Shown: positions 17,730 through 27,280 of the stretch, piece after piece | Layout: every line of letters starts with the position of its first letter | Numbering within the stretch: the first letter of the stretch is position 1 | Origin: Mesorhizobium sp. YC-39 | GTDB taxonomy: Bacteria > Pseudomonadota > Alphaproteobacteria > Rhizobiales > Rhizobiaceae | Direction: 5' to 3' | Assembly (NCBI RefSeq): GCF_025753795.1 | Contig: NZ_JAOWPS010000001.1 | Coordinates: forward strand, 1,116,001 to 1,180,000 | Length of the DNA stretch: 64,000 nt | Made by a program: the position numbers and the translations under genes | Notes under the pieces: generated by a model | What the model was told of the DNA's origin: nothing | Databases searched by the model: none | Seen by the model: only the letters and a program-made list of their open reading frames with translations

Positions 17730-19949
17730 ATGAGCTACACCAATTTCACCTTCGACATCGACGCTGATGGCATCGCGCTGGTCACCTGGAACATGCCCGG
17801 CCGTTCCATGAACGTCTTCACCGAAGAGGCGATGCTGGAACTGAATGCCATTGTCGACAAGGTGGCGGGCGACGCCGCCATCAAGGGCGCGGTGATCACC
17901 TCCGGCAAGGACACTTTCTCCGGCGGCGCCGACATCACCTTGCTGCAGAGGATGCTGGCGACCTTCGCTGCCGAAAAAAACAAGGACGCCGAAAAGGCGA
18001 CCAAAGCGCTGTTCGACAATGCCGGCAAAATGACCGGGCTGTTCCGCAAGCTGGAAACTTGCGGAAAGCCCTGGGTGTCGGCGATCAACGGCACCTGCAT
18101 GGGCGGCGCGTTCGAATTGTCGCTCGCTTGCCACGGCCGTGTCGCGGCCGATTCCGACAAGGTCAGGATGGCGCTTCCTGAAGTGAAGATCGGCATCTTC
18201 CCCGGTGCTGGCGGCACCCAGCGGGTGCCGCGGCTGACCGACCAGCAGCAGGCGCTGCAGATGCTGACCTCCGGCCAGACGCTGTCGCCGCAGAAGGCCA
18301 AGTCTATGGGCCTGATCCACGAGATTGCCGAGCCGACGAAGCTGGTCGAGGCCGCCAAGGCGATGATCAGGAACGGTCTGAAAGCCGTCCAGCCATGGGA
18401 CGAGAAGGGCTTCAAGCTTCCCGGCGGCCCGATCTACTCGGTGGCCGGCGCCAATCTGTGGCCGCCGGCTATCGCCATCCTGCGTCGCGAGACCTATGGC
18501 AACTATCCGGCAGCCGCCGCGATCCTGAAATGCGTCTATGAAGGCCTGCTGGTGCCGTTCGACACCGGCCTGCGCATCGAGCAGCGCTATTTCACCGAAA
18601 TCATGCAGACCAGGGAAGCGGCGGCTATGATCCGCTCGCTGTTCGTCTCGCTGCAGGAACTGAACAAGGGCGCGCGCCGCCCGGCCGGCGTGCCGGAAAC
18701 GAAGTTCCGGAAGATCGGCATTCTCGGTGCCGGCTTCATGGGCGCCGGCATCGCCTATGTCACGGCCAAGGCCGGCATACCGGTGGTTCTGCTCGACCGC
18801 GACATGGAGTCCGCCGCCAAGGGTAAGGCGCATTCGGATAGTCTGGTCTCGGATCAGGTCAGGAAAGGCCGCGCCAAACCCGAAGAGAAAGACAAGCTGC
18901 TGTCGCTGATCACGCCGACGGCCGACTACGCCGATCTCGCCGGCTGCGACCTTGTCGTCGAGGCGGTCTTCGAGGATTCCGCCGTCAAGAAGGCAGCCAC
19001 CGAACAGGCGGAAGCCGTGCTGAAGCCGTCGGCGATCTTCGCCTCGAACACCTCCACCATCCCGATCACCGCGCTGGCCAAGAATTCGGCGCGGGCGAAG
19101 AATTTCATCGGCATTCATTTCTTCTCGCCGGTTGACAAGATGATGCTGGTCGAGATCATCCTCGGCAAGAAGACCGGCGAGAAGGCGCTGGCCACCGCGA
19201 TCGACTTCGTGCGCGCCATCAAGAAGACGCCGATCGTCGTCAACGACACGCGTGGCTTCTACGTCAATCGCTGCGTGCTGCGCTACATGTCGGAAGCCTA
19301 CAAGATGCTGATCGAGGGCGTGCCGGCGCCGATGATCGAGAACGCGGCAAAGGCCGCCGGCATGCCGGTTGGACCGCTGGCGCTCACCGACGAAACGGCG
19401 ATCGACCTTGCGCAGAAGATCATGAAGCAGACCATCAGGGATCTCGGCGAAAAGGCGGTCGACCCGAAGCAGATGGCGCTGATCAACACGCTGGTCGACA
19501 CGCATGGCCGCTTTGGCCGCAAGAACGGCAAGGGTTTTTACGACTATCCGGCGAAACCGGCCAAGAAGAAGCTTTGGCCGGGCTTGAAAGACCTCTATCC
19601 GCAGCTTGCGCCGGAAAAGGTCGACTATGAGGAGCTGAAGCAGCGGCTGCTGGTCACCATCGCGCTGGAAGCGGCGCGGGTGATGGAGGAGGGCATCGTT
19701 ACCGATCCGCGCGAGGCCGATGTCGGTTCGATACTCGCCTTCGGCTTCGCGCCTTTTACCGGCGGTGTTCTGTCCTATATCGACGGCATCGGCGCCAAGA
19801 AATTCGTCAAGATCGCCAAGGGCCTACAGAAGAAATACGGCGCCGAGTTCAAGACGCCGAAGCTCCTGCTCGACATGGCCGAGAAGGACGAGACCTTCTA
19901 CCAGCGCTTCGATCCCTACCAGAAGGGTGAGGTGAAGAAAGCGGCCTGA
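17730..19949 (+). CDS. multifunctional enoyl-CoA hydratase / 3-hydroxyacyl-CoA dehydrogenase (FadJ/FadB-type)
   Basis: The 739-residue fusion has an N-terminal crotonase domain with the oxyanion-hole segments [10 protein letters not shown] and [18 protein letters not shown] (catalytic Glu near residue 130), a linker, then an NAD-binding 3-hydroxyacyl-CoA dehydrogenase domain with [20 protein letters not shown] near residue 329 and a C-terminal dehydrogenase domain with [14 protein letters not shown]. It hydrates enoyl-CoA and oxidises the L-3-hydroxyacyl-CoA to 3-ketoacyl-CoA, feeding the thiolase encoded just upstream. A GGGAGAAAG ribosome binding site precedes the ATG. It is the last gene of the operon. 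Confidence 0.92.
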   Translation: MSYTNFTFDIDADGIALVTWNMPGRSMNVFTEEAMLELNAIVDKVAGDAAIKGAVITSGKDTFSGGADITLLQRMLATFAAEKNKDAEKATKALFDNAGKMTGLFRKLETCGKPWVSAINGTCMGGAFELSLACHGRVAADSDKVRMALPEVKIGIFPGAGGTQRVPRLTDQQQALQMLTSGQTLSPQKAKSMGLIHEIAEPTKLVEAAKAMIRNGLKAVQPWDEKGFKLPGGPIYSVAGANLWPPAIAILRRETYGNYPAAAAILKCVYEGLLVPFDTGLRIEQRYFTEIMQTREAAAMIRSLFVSLQELNKGARRPAGVPETKFRKIGILGAGFMGAGIAYVTAKAGIPVVLLDRDMESAAKGKAHSDSLVSDQVRKGRAKPEEKDKLLSLITPTADYADLAGCDLVVEAVFEDSAVKKAATEQAEAVLKPSAIFASNTSTIPITALAKNSARAKNFIGIHFFSPVDKMMLVEIILGKKTGEKALATAIDFVRAIKKTPIVVNDTRGFYVNRCVLRYMSEAYKMLIEGVPAPMIENAAKAAGMPVGPLALTDETAIDLAQKIMKQTIRDLGEKAVDPKQMALINTLVDTHGRFGRKNGKGFYDYPAKPAKKKLWPGLKDLYPQLAPEKVDYEELKQRLLVTIALEAARVMEEGIVTDPREADVGSILAFGFAPFTGGVLSYIDGIGAKKFVKIAKGLQKKYGAEFKTPKLLLDMAEKDETFYQRFDPYQKGEVKKAA

Positions 19950-19985
19950 CGCTGTCTGGCGACGTCTTTCGCGTGCGCATGAAAG

Positions 19986-20004
19986 CCACGGCGCCTTGCC
20001 GTGG
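19986..20004 (+). terminator. hairpin after the beta-oxidation operon
   Basis: A perfect 7-bp stem CCACGGC/GCCGTGG with loop GCCTT lies 36 bp after the stop codon. No T-run follows, so intrinsic termination is doubtful; it may mark the 3' end or stabilise the mRNA. Confidence 0.3.
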
Positions 20005-20081
20005 TGGGGGATCCGGCTAGCTTTTGGGGACGACACCAGGAGCGTGTTGAGAGACACGCGGTCTAACCCGGGAGACAAGCG

Positions 20082-20756
20082 ATGAACCTCGCCATCCGCA
20101 CCCTGAAGTCGGCCATTGTCGGCCTGCTCGTGCTCGCTGTCATCATCTTCGTGCCGGCAGGAACGCTGGCCTACTGGCAGGGCTGGGCTTTCCTCGTCGT
20201 CTTCACGCTCTCGACCAACCTTATCGGCGTCTATCTCGCGCTCAGGGACCCGGCGCTGCTGGAACGGCGCATCAAGGCCGGGCCTGGCGCGGAGAACCGG
20301 CCGGTGCAGAAGGGGCTTATAACGCTCGCCTTCGCCGGCGCTATCGCACTGGTGATCGTCTCCGTGTTCGATTATCGCTTTGGCTGGTCGTATGTCCCGG
20401 CCTGGGTTTCGGTGTTCGGCAACCTTCTCGTGGCGCTCGGCCTTATGATCGATCTCGTGGTCTTCCGTGAGAACAGCTACGGCTCTTCCACGATTGAGAA
20501 GATGGAAGGCCAGACCGTCATCTCCACCGGCCCCTACGCACTGGTGCGGCATCCCATGTATGTCGGCGTGCTGATCCTTGTCGTCGGCGTGCCGCTGGCA
20601 CTGGGCTCTTATTGGGGGCTGCTCTTCATGCTGCTCAACGTGCCGATCCTCGTGCTGCGCATCCTGGACGAAGAAAAGATGCTGAGATCGGAGCTCGGCG
20701 GTTATACCGACTATACGCGAAGGGTGCGCTACCGGCTCGTGCCCGGCTTATGGTGA
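20082..20756 (+). CDS. isoprenylcysteine carboxyl methyltransferase family membrane protein
   Basis: A 224-residue polytopic membrane protein with about five hydrophobic segments. The C-terminal part carries the ICMT/PEMT family signature GPYALVRHPMYVGVLILVVG, followed by a hydrophobic hairpin and DEEKMLRSELGGYTDYTRRV. These residues bind S-adenosylmethionine and membrane-embedded substrates in related enzymes. Bacteria generally lack prenylated CAAX proteins, so the real substrate is probably a lipid, an isoprenoid or a thiol and is unknown. It appears monocistronic; the spacing to the next gene is 192 bp and includes a palindromic repeat. Confidence 0.82.
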   Translation: MNLAIRTLKSAIVGLLVLAVIIFVPAGTLAYWQGWAFLVVFTLSTNLIGVYLALRDPALLERRIKAGPGAENRPVQKGLITLAFAGAIALVIVSVFDYRFGWSYVPAWVSVFGNLLVALGLMIDLVVFRENSYGSSTIEKMEGQTVISTGPYALVRHPMYVGVLILVVGVPLALGSYWGLLFMLLNVPILVLRILDEEKMLRSELGGYTDYTRRVRYRLVPGLW

Positions 20757-20880
20757 CCGCAGTCCGCACCGTCCTACCGGCGATTGAACAGCTTGGTGAC
20801 ACATGCCCCTGTCCGGACTGCCGGTGGACAAACCGGCGATCGAAGACTAGAAAGGGAAGGTATTTTTTCCTGTTGCGGAG

Positions 20881-20922
20881 CACCGGACCGAAAGTGTGCA
20901 GCGGTTTTCGGATGCATCCGGT
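20881..20922. repeat. dispersed rhizobial palindrome (GTGCAGCGGTTTT family)
   Basis: The arms CACCGGA/TCCGGTG and CCGAAA/TTTCGG surround the core GTGTGCAGCGGTTTT. The core GTGCAGCGGTTTT recurs at 31320 and, with one change, at 24659. It lies 26 bp before the S24 regulator gene. Confidence 0.6.
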
Positions 20923-20948
20923 GTTCAAACTAAGAGGCAGAGCAAAAA

Positions 20949-21599
20949 GTGCTCTCGCATGATCGGGTATGGGCCGCCATCGACGCTCTGGCCGAGCGCT
21001 ATTCGCTCTCGGCCTCGGGACTGGCGAAGCGCGCGGGTCTTGATTCGACCGCCTTCAACAAGTCGAAGCGGCTGTCCTCGGATGGGCGCCCGCGCTGGCC
21101 CTCGACCGAATCGCTGGCCAAGATCATCGAGGCGACCGGCGCCTCGCTCGACGAATTCATCGGGCTGGTCGAAGGCCGTGGCAAACCCAATCCCGAATTC
21201 CTGCCCGCTCAGAGGTCTTCGGTGCCGCTGCTCGGTTTCGCCCAGGCCGGCGCCGGCGGCTTCTTCGACGATGCCGGCTTTCCGGCGGGGCAGGGCTGGG
21301 ACCTGGTCGAGCTGCCGGCGCGGGCGACGGAAACCTCCTATGCGCTGCAGGTCCAGGGCGATTCCATGCTGCCACTCTACCGCAACGGCGATGTGCTGAT
21401 CGTCGAGCCGGGCGCCGCCACCCGCAAGGGCGACCGCGTCGTCGTCAAGACCAATGCCGGCGAGGTCATGGCCAAGGTGCTCGACCGCCAGACGGCGAAG
21501 TCGATCGTGCTGGTCTCGCTCAATCCCGACCATCCGGACCGCGATATCCCCATGCGGGATGTTGAATGGGTGGCGCGGATTGTCTGGGCAAGCCAGTAG
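20949..21599 (+). CDS. helix-turn-helix transcriptional regulator with S24 (LexA/CI-type) peptidase domain
   Basis: Read from a GTG preceded by GAGG, the 216-residue protein has an XRE-like N-terminal helix-turn-helix (SLSASGLAKRAGLDSTAFNKSK) and a C-terminal S24 domain with the catalytic dyad Ser139 (VQGDSMLPLYRNGD) and Lys167 (RVVVKTNAGE). An Ala-Gly pair upstream (FAQAGAGGFF) sits where such proteins self-cleave. The family covers prophage CI-like and LexA-like repressors, but this form is common in rhizobial chromosomes without prophage genes, and none are seen here. It lies 10 bp before a thermonuclease-like gene, with which it may be co-transcribed. Whether RecA triggers its cleavage is unknown. 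Confidence 0.86.
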   Translation: MLSHDRVWAAIDALAERYSLSASGLAKRAGLDSTAFNKSKRLSSDGRPRWPSTESLAKIIEATGASLDEFIGLVEGRGKPNPEFLPAQRSSVPLLGFAQAGAGGFFDDAGFPAGQGWDLVELPARATETSYALQVQGDSMLPLYRNGDVLIVEPGAATRKGDRVVVKTNAGEVMAKVLDRQTAKSIVLVSLNPDHPDRDIPMRDVEWVARIVWASQ

Positions 21600-21609
21600 A
21601 GGCCCGCCG

Positions 21610-22449
21610 ATGCGCCCGCTTCAAGCTGCCATCGCGATGTTGGTTGTCCTGGCGATGGGGACAGCGATCGTCGCCGGCGGCCGCGTCATTCGTCACGACG
21701 AAGACGCCAGCGCCGGCGACCAGGCGCAGGCTGATCTCGAAGCCCGATCCGACGCGCCTGCCGCCGCTGCAACTCCGAAATACCAGACGGCAAAGCCGGA
21801 GGCGCATTCCCGGGCCGTCGATCCCGAGATCGTCGCACAGCCGCAGCTTCAAGCCGAGGAACTCGAGCGGGTAGAGCCGCGCGCGCCGCTGAGTGAGCTG
21901 GCGCTGGCCGGCCCGCCCAAGCCGCCCAAGACGAAAATGCCCGACGACTGGAACGGAACAAAACTGTTCCAGCCGGTCGCGCCGGCTGCCGGCGTGATCG
22001 AGGCCAAGGGCTATTCGGTCGCGGTTTCCGGCATCGACGTCGTCAAGCAGGACGAAACCTGCACCGATGGTGGCAAGTCCTGGGCCTGCGGTATCCGGGC
22101 GCGCACCGCGTTCCGCGCCTTTCTGCGCGGCCGGGCGGTGGTCTGCACGGTGCCGCCTGAGGGTGGTCGCGACCTGATCGCCGCCGAATGCCGGGTCGGC
22201 AAGCAGGACATCGGCCAGTGGCTGATCGAAAACGGCTGGGCGCGCGCCGCCAAAGGCAGCCCTTACGTCGAGGCCGGCGAGAAGGCACGCACGGCGAGGA
22301 AGGGCATTTTCGGGCCGGCGCCAAAGCTCTCCGGCCTGGCGCCGGCGCCGGCTCCCGTTGCGGTCGCACCGGCAGACACGCAGCCGATACTCGATCCGTC
22401 GGCGACGACGGCTACGCCGCCAGTTGACCAGCCAGGGCCTTCTGAATAA
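21610..22449 (+). CDS. thermonuclease-like (SNase-fold) secreted or anchored protein
   Basis: This 279-residue protein has an N-terminal hydrophobic signal anchor (residues 5-25), an Ala/Glu/Pro-rich linker to about residue 115, then a staphylococcal-nuclease-like domain (about 120-245) with [16 protein letters not shown] and the C-terminal motif [20 protein letters not shown], and a Pro/Ala-rich tail. The arginine and acidic residues needed for nuclease activity are only partly recognisable, so hydrolytic activity is uncertain. Its 3' end overlaps the convergent lysyl-tRNA synthetase gene by 38 bp. Confidence 0.8.
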   Translation: MRPLQAAIAMLVVLAMGTAIVAGGRVIRHDEDASAGDQAQADLEARSDAPAAAATPKYQTAKPEAHSRAVDPEIVAQPQLQAEELERVEPRAPLSELALAGPPKPPKTKMPDDWNGTKLFQPVAPAAGVIEAKGYSVAVSGIDVVKQDETCTDGGKSWACGIRARTAFRAFLRGRAVVCTVPPEGGRDLIAAECRVGKQDIGQWLIENGWARAAKGSPYVEAGEKARTARKGIFGPAPKLSGLAPAPAPVAVAPADTQPILDPSATTATPPVDQPGPSE

Positions 22450-24061
22450 GCGCCCGGGTCTCCTCGATGCCATAGAGCGCGACGAAGGAGCCGAAGCGCG
22501 GGCCGCGCTCCTGGCCGATCAGCACCTGGTAGATCATCTGGAAGAAGGCGCCGGAGACGCCAGGTCCGCCTTCCGGGCTCTGCTTCGAATGGTCCTGGTA
22601 GCGCTCGATCCTGCGCGCGACGTTGAGCGCCGCATTCTGGATCGCTTCGCCGGTAGCCCCGGCCGGAAGCGAGGCAAGCGCTTGCGACAGCCCCGCCAGG
22701 GCCTCGCTCTCGACATTGTCGGCCGCGCGAAAGGTTTTCGTCGGCTTCACGAAATCGTCGAAATAGCGGATCGCATAGCCCGTCAGCCTGTCGAGCTCGG
22801 GATGCGTCTCAGGCGTTACGCCAGGTACATGGCGCGAGATGAAGCCCCACAGCACATCCTTGTTCTGGGCGTTGGAGGCACTGACGAGATTGAGCAGCAG
22901 CGAGAAGGGCACCGGCAGGTCAATTGCCGGCGGGTTGCCGTCATGCATGTGCCAGACCGGATTGCCCAACCGCTCTTTCCAATCCTGCCTGGGATAGGCG
23001 GCGAGGAAGGTGTAATATTCGTCCACCGCCCTTGGGATGACGTCGAAATAGAGCTTCTTGGCCTGGCGCGGCCGCTGGTACATATAGAGGCCGAGGCTTT
23101 CGGTCGGCGCATAGGTCAGCCATTCGTCGATGGTCAGGCCATTGCCCTTCGACTTCGAGATCTTCTGGCCGTTCTCGTCGAGGAACAGCTCATAGACGAA
23201 ATGCTCCGGCGCCCGCCCGCCCAGAATGTTGCAGATCCGGTCGTAGATCACCGCATTGGTCTGGTGGTCCTTGCCGAACATTTCGAAATCGACGCCGAGC
23301 GCCGCCCAGCGCATGCCGAAATCCGGCTTCCACTGCAGCTTCACCTTGCCACCAATCACCGGCAGCGTGGTTTCTGTGCCATCGTCGTCGAAGGTGATGG
23401 TACCGGCCTTGGCGTCGACATGCTTCATCGGGACATAGAGCACGCGGCCGCTCTTCGGTGAAATCGGCAGGAACGGGCTGTAGGTCGCCTGCCGCTCCGG
23501 CCCAAGCGTCGGCAGCATCACCGCCATGATCTGGTCGTAGCGTTCGGCGGCGCGCAGCAGGACCGCGTCGAAGCGGCCGGCCTTGTAATATTCGGTTGCG
23601 CTGGCGAATTCGTAGTCGAAGCCGAACGTGTCGAGGAAGCGGCAAAGCATCGCGTTGTTGTGGTCAGCGAAGCTCGCATAGTCGCCGCCAAACGGATTGG
23701 GGACCGACGACAGCGGCTTGTGCAGATGCGGCTCGAGCGCGGCGCGATCCGGGACATTATCGGGGATCTTGCGCATGCCGTCCATGTCGTCGGAGAAGCA
23801 CAAGAGCTTGGTCTTGACCGTGTCCTTGGTCAGCACGCGGAAGGCATGGCGCACCATCGAAGTGCGCGCGACCTCGCCGAAGGTGCCGATATGCGGCAAG
23901 CCCGACGGGCCGTAGCCGGTTTCGAACAGCACGGACTCGGGAAAGTCGGCGCCCTTGTAGCGCTCGACGATCTTTTTGGCCTCCTCGAAAGGCCACGCCT
24001 TGCTTTCGGCCGCTGCCGCAAGCACCTCGGGATTGAGATCGATGATGTTTGATCCCGCCAT
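22412..24061 (-). CDS. lysK: class I lysyl-tRNA synthetase
   Basis: The 549-residue enzyme has the class I signatures: a HIGH-type motif ([21 protein letters not shown] at 57-60) and KISKSKGNG near residue 300 as the KMSKS loop. It charges tRNA-Lys. Most bacteria use the unrelated class II LysRS; the class I archaeal-type enzyme is normal in alphaproteobacteria, so this is a lineage marker rather than a recent transfer. No class II lysS is in the window. Its C-terminal coding end overlaps the thermonuclease-like gene on the other strand. Confidence 0.95.
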   Translation of the reverse strand: MAGSNIIDLNPEVLAAAAESKAWPFEEAKKIVERYKGADFPESVLFETGYGPSGLPHIGTFGEVARTSMVRHAFRVLTKDTVKTKLLCFSDDMDGMRKIPDNVPDRAALEPHLHKPLSSVPNPFGGDYASFADHNNAMLCRFLDTFGFDYEFASATEYYKAGRFDAVLLRAAERYDQIMAVMLPTLGPERQATYSPFLPISPKSGRVLYVPMKHVDAKAGTITFDDDGTETTLPVIGGKVKLQWKPDFGMRWAALGVDFEMFGKDHQTNAVIYDRICNILGGRAPEHFVYELFLDENGQKISKSKGNGLTIDEWLTYAPTESLGLYMYQRPRQAKKLYFDVIPRAVDEYYTFLAAYPRQDWKERLGNPVWHMHDGNPPAIDLPVPFSLLLNLVSASNAQNKDVLWGFISRHVPGVTPETHPELDRLTGYAIRYFDDFVKPTKTFRAADNVESEALAGLSQALASLPAGATGEAIQNAALNVARRIERYQDHSKQSPEGGPGVSGAFFQMIYQVLIGQERGPRFGSFVALYGIEETRALIQKALAGQLAA

Positions 24062-24228
24062 GTCACTGTTCCAGGTCGTTCATCCGGCAAAGCCGCAAGA
24101 TTTTTCAACCGGTCTCTAGGCGTGCCTGTCTTGGGCGTCAACTCTTGGGCGTCAACGATCGCTCGCTCTTTTTCCTTGCGGCGCCGATACTGCGTTCCTA
24201 CGTTCGAAACCCGTTCAAGGAGTAAAAA

Positions 24229-24642
24229 ATGCCGTTGCCAACGCCGCATGAAGCCCTGATCTACCTGATGGTCATCACCTCGGCTTCCGACCGCGACATG
24301 ACCGATGTCGAACTGGCACGGATCGGCGACGTCGTACGCTCATGGCCGGTGTTCGAGGATTTCAACCATGATCGGCTGGTCGAGGTCGCTCAGGCCTGCC
24401 AGAAGATGCTGCATGAAAAGGATGGTCTGGAAGGCGTTTTGGCCAATGTCGCCGAGGTCTTGCCCGAACGGCTGCACGACACGGCCTACGCCGTCGCCTT
24501 CGAAGTGGCGGCCGTCGACCTCGAAATGCGGCTGGAGGAGGTGCGCGTGCTGCAGCTCATCCGCCGCCAGCTCGATCTCGATACGCTGACTGTCGCAGCC
24601 ATCGGTCGCGCAGCCAAGGCCCGGCTCCGCACGCTGACCTAA
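24229..24642 (+). CDS. TerB family tellurite-resistance-like protein
   Basis: A 137-residue all-helical acidic protein. It begins PHEALIYLMVITSASDRDMTDVE and has the TerB-type acidic metal-binding helices with repeated Asp/Glu near the ends of helices (DLEMRLEEVRVLQLIRRQL). A GGAG ribosome binding site precedes the ATG. TerB-fold proteins are linked to tellurite resistance or stress signalling at membranes, but chromosomal stand-alone copies like this have no settled function. No other ter genes are nearby. Confidence 0.82.
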   Translation: MPLPTPHEALIYLMVITSASDRDMTDVELARIGDVVRSWPVFEDFNHDRLVEVAQACQKMLHEKDGLEGVLANVAEVLPERLHDTAYAVAFEVAAVDLEMRLEEVRVLQLIRRQLDLDTLTVAAIGRAAKARLRTLT

Positions 24643-24643
24643 T

Positions 24644-24688
24644 GCATGTCGCCCAAAAGTGCGCAGCGGTTTTGGGACAACGACATGC
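24644..24688. repeat. dispersed rhizobial palindrome after the TerB gene
   Basis: GCATGTCG at the left and CGACATGC at the right bracket CCCAAAA and TTTTGGG, with the core GTGCGCAGCGG. It is a roughly 45-bp imperfect palindrome starting just after the TerB stop codon and may act as a transcript-end hairpin. Confidence 0.7.
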
Positions 24689-24706
24689 GTAGAAACAAAA
24701 ACGGGA

Positions 24707-25552
24707 TCAGAAAAAACTGACCGGGAAATAGCGCAGATAGAATTCGGCAAATGTGCCTTTCACCGAAATCTCCTGCAGCGCGTAGTCGAATGCCGCGGCC
24801 AGTGCCGGATCATCGGCCCTGGTGGCGATGGCCATGCCTGAGCCCAGATATTCCGGCGCCAGATAGGGGCCGCCGGCAAAGCGGCAGCAGCCCGCGGCAT
24901 CAGGGCCGCCCAGCCAGAAGGAAAAACGCATGCCGTCACCGAAGGCGGCGTCGATCTTGCCGGCCTTGAGGTCGGCATAGAGGTCTTCCGGCCGCTCGAA
25001 CGGGACGACCTGGACGGCGCCGAAATAGTCGCGCAGCATCCGCTCGTGCCCGGAGCCGGCGAGCACGCCGACGCGCTTGCCGCGCAATTTGTCGAAAATC
25101 GGCTCCGTGAGCGCTTTCGTCTTCGGCATGATGAAGCGTGCCGGAAACTGCAAATAGGAGCGCGAGAAGGCATATTTCGACCGCGACTGAGGCGTGGCGG
25201 CGATGCCGGCGATGATCGCTTCGCCTTCGCCCTTCTTCAGCGCGCCTTCCAACTCGGCCCAGGGCAGCGCCTGGATCTGACATTTGTCGGCGATGCCGAG
25301 TTCGGCGCAGATCGCCCGCGCCAGATCGACATGGAAGCCGGACAACCGGCCGGCGCCGTCGAGGAAGTTGAAAGGCGGGAAATCGGTGGTTGTCAGGAAA
25401 CGCAACCGGGGCAATTTGGAAAGATCCGGCTTCGGCAGCCGCTCCTTGGCATCCCAGAAGACCGGCACTTGTGGCTCCGCGGCGCGTGCGGTCAGCGACT
25501 GCGCTCCCGTCAATACCAGCATCAAAACGATGGAAATCCACCGAATTGCCAC
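24707..25552 (-). CDS. extracellular solute-binding protein family 3
   Basis: Read from the GTG start (MAIRWISIVLMLVL, preceded by GGAG), the protein has 281 residues with a cleavable signal peptide of about 23 residues and a family 3 periplasmic binding fold: LRFLTTTDFPPFNFLDGAGRLSGFHVDLARAIC near residue 50, then IAGIAATPQSRSKYAFS. This family binds polar amino acids for ABC import. No permease or ATPase gene is adjacent, so it either serves a transporter encoded elsewhere or has a sensing role. It is divergent from the LuxR gene. Confidence 0.87.
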   Translation of the reverse strand: MAIRWISIVLMLVLTGAQSLTARAAEPQVPVFWDAKERLPKPDLSKLPRLRFLTTTDFPPFNFLDGAGRLSGFHVDLARAICAELGIADKCQIQALPWAELEGALKKGEGEAIIAGIAATPQSRSKYAFSRSYLQFPARFIMPKTKALTEPIFDKLRGKRVGVLAGSGHERMLRDYFGAVQVVPFERPEDLYADLKAGKIDAAFGDGMRFSFWLGGPDAAGCCRFAGGPYLAPEYLGSGMAIATRADDPALAAAFDYALQEISVKGTFAEFYLRYFPVSFF

Positions 25553-25661
25553 GCCCAAGCTCCGCTTTGTTCCGATCTAAATTGGCTTTTCGTACGAAAA
25601 CGGCGCAGGCACAACGGTTTTTGATTTCATCAAGCTGATTTAGGGATATGATTAGTGAGCT

Positions 25662-25675
25662 TGCAAATGATTGCA
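25662..25675. promoter_or_regulatory. short dyad in the solute-binding protein/luxR spacer
   Basis: The inverted repeat TGCAA-ATGA-TTGCA lies about 127 bp before the LuxR start. It loosely recalls the TGCA half-sites of tra boxes, but the spacing differs from the known consensus. Confidence 0.25.
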
Positions 25676-25801
25676 TCGCTTCGGCTGGGGTGGCCGCGGG
25701 CAATGCAGGCAACAAATTTGCATCCGGGGTCGATGGCAAGGTGTAGTCAAGCACCGGACTATCGGTCTCAATGTGGAAGGCAACATGGGGTAGATGTTGC
25801 G

Positions 25802-26533
25802 ATGGGCCATTTCGATCGCACACTGGAATTCATCGATGATCTGCAGCACGCCAACACGGCGGCGGCGGTCTGCGAAAAGCTGCTTGGCATAACCTCTGAG
25901 TTCGGCCTGACGGCGCTCATGGCCGGGACGGTTCCGCAGCCAGGCACGCCAAGAGGCCAGCAAAAGGATCATGTGCTGCTTTGCGAGTGGCCGGTGGAAT
26001 GGCTGGAGCGCTATGTGTCGCGCAACTATGTCGACCATGACCCCGTCGTCAGCCACATGAAGCAGCTTCAGGCGCCGTTCCAATGGCGGGAAGCTGCGCA
26101 AGGCATTCGCATCGACAGGAGCAGCGGCGAAGTGATGGGCGACGCTGGCGAATTCAAGCTGCGCGACGGGCTCGCCTTCCCGTTGATCACGCTGGACGGT
26201 CAGATTGTCATGGTATCGCTGGGCGGCGAGGCCGTCGAACTGTCAGGAGCCGAGTTCGGGCTGGTGTCGCTGGTGTCGACCTATGCCGTCGGCCGCGCCA
26301 TGCAACTCCACACGATGGCCAACAAGACCATCGATCACATCGAACTGACGCCGCGCGAGCGCGAATGCATGCAATGGGCCGCTGTCGGCAAGTCCGAGTG
26401 GGAGATTTCGCAAATCCTCGGCATCTCGGAACATACCTCCGAGAAACACCTTCTTAACGCCAAGAGCAAACTCGGTGCCGTCAACCGGGTGCAGGCGGTC
26501 GCGGAAGCGATAAGGCGCGGCTATATTAGCTAG
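25802..26533 (+). CDS. LuxR-family quorum-sensing regulator
   Basis: The ATG giving MGHFDRTLEFIDDL yields 243 residues, the usual LuxR/TraR size; a longer upstream frame has atypical sequence and was rejected. The autoinducer-binding domain keeps the signature residues Trp67, Tyr71, Asp80, Pro81 and Trp95 (WLERYVSRNYVDHDPVV), which line the acyl-homoserine-lactone pocket in TraR. The C-terminal domain (about 178-240) is a LuxR helix-turn-helix, LTPRERECMQWAAVGKSEWEISQILG. All pocket residues are present, so it should respond to an acyl-HSL. The cognate synthase gene follows after 97 bp. Confidence 0.92.
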   Translation: MGHFDRTLEFIDDLQHANTAAAVCEKLLGITSEFGLTALMAGTVPQPGTPRGQQKDHVLLCEWPVEWLERYVSRNYVDHDPVVSHMKQLQAPFQWREAAQGIRIDRSSGEVMGDAGEFKLRDGLAFPLITLDGQIVMVSLGGEAVELSGAEFGLVSLVSTYAVGRAMQLHTMANKTIDHIELTPRERECMQWAAVGKSEWEISQILGISEHTSEKHLLNAKSKLGAVNRVQAVAEAIRRGYIS

Positions 26534-26563
26534 GTCGGCCGCGCCGGCCTAGAAATTCTTGCC

Positions 26564-26577
26564 TACGTGATCGCGTA
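26564..26577 (+). promoter_or_regulatory. candidate lux-type box and promoter for luxI
   Basis: The near-palindrome TACGTGATCGCGTA has a central GATC like many lux boxes. A TATCTT at 26601-26606 could be the -10 element, putting the dyad centre about 42 bp before a start site near 26613. That is the position where LuxR proteins activate class II promoters. Seen by eye only. Confidence 0.45.
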
Positions 26578-26630
26578 ATTTTCTCGGGAAAGCCCGGCCG
26601 TATCTTCCTCTTAAAACCAGGAGACGGCGA

Positions 26631-27269
26631 ATGCTTTTTTCCCTAAACACTCAGGAATTGATGGAACGCCCCGACCTTTGGGAGGCGGTCCATCGCTTGC
26701 GCTACAAGATCTTTGTCGAGGAGATGGGCTGGACCGATCTGAAGCGCCCCGATGGCCTTGAGATCGACCAGTTCGACCACGACGAAGCGGTACATCAGCT
26801 TGTCATCCGCAACGGCGAACTGGCCGGTTATCAGAGGATGTTGCCGACGACGCGGGCGCATCTTCTGACCGATGTGCTGGCAGACCTCTATGAAGGCACG
26901 CCTCCCTCGGGGCCGAATGTCTGGGAGCTGACACGCTATGCGGTGGCGCCAGGCTTTCGTGACGGCAAGCGCGGCGTCTCGACGGTCGGCACCGAGCTGA
27001 TTGCCGGTTTCGTCGAGTGGGGACTGAAGCGCAATGTCAATCAGGTGATCATCGAATTCGAACCGATGTGGGTCCTGCGTGCGTTGCAACTGCACTTTCT
27101 GGCCACGCCCCTCGGCTACCAGCGCACTTACGGCAACCAGCAGGTCGTCGCCACGCTGCTTACCTTTAACGACCATACGCTGGACGTGGTGCGGTCGCGC
27201 CGCAACCATCACGCGCCGGTGCTGGCCAGGGGATATCCCGACATGCTCGGGATGAGGCGGGCATCGTGA
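26631..27269 (+). CDS. acyl-homoserine-lactone synthase (LuxI family)
   Basis: The 212-residue protein keeps the LuxI invariant residues: Arg24, Phe28, Trp34 (RLRYKIFVEEMGW), Asp46, Asp49 (EIDQFDHDE), Arg69, and Glu99/Arg102 (WELTRYAV). It would join an acyl group from acyl-ACP (or acyl-CoA) to S-adenosylmethionine to make an acyl-homoserine lactone. A clear AGGAGA ribosome binding site precedes the ATG. It is downstream of the LuxR gene and immediately upstream of a crotonase gene. The luxR-luxI-crotonase order resembles what has been reported for mqsR-mqsI-mqsC in Mesorhizobium; that name is from memory and not verified here. Confidence 0.93.
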   Translation: MLFSLNTQELMERPDLWEAVHRLRYKIFVEEMGWTDLKRPDGLEIDQFDHDEAVHQLVIRNGELAGYQRMLPTTRAHLLTDVLADLYEGTPPSGPNVWELTRYAVAPGFRDGKRGVSTVGTELIAGFVEWGLKRNVNQVIIEFEPMWVLRALQLHFLATPLGYQRTYGNQQVVATLLTFNDHTLDVVRSRRNHHAPVLARGYPDMLGMRRAS

Positions 27270-27280
27270 TGGAGGCGGTC

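Noticed and set aside
13261..19505. Three long minus-strand open frames (589, 733 and 664 codons) opposite the beta-oxidation operon
   Set aside because: Compositionally typical shadows of GC-rich genes; the plus strand encodes recognisable dehydrogenases, thiolase and hydratase throughout.
20949..21599. Prophage remnant around the S24 repressor
   Set aside because: No integrase, structural or lysis genes and no att-like repeats nearby; flanking genes are ordinary chromosomal genes.
25655..25801. N-terminal extension of the LuxR protein to 292 residues
   Set aside because: The extra 49 residues do not resemble LuxR proteins, and the start at 25802 gives the standard length with correct spacing of the autoinducer-binding residues.
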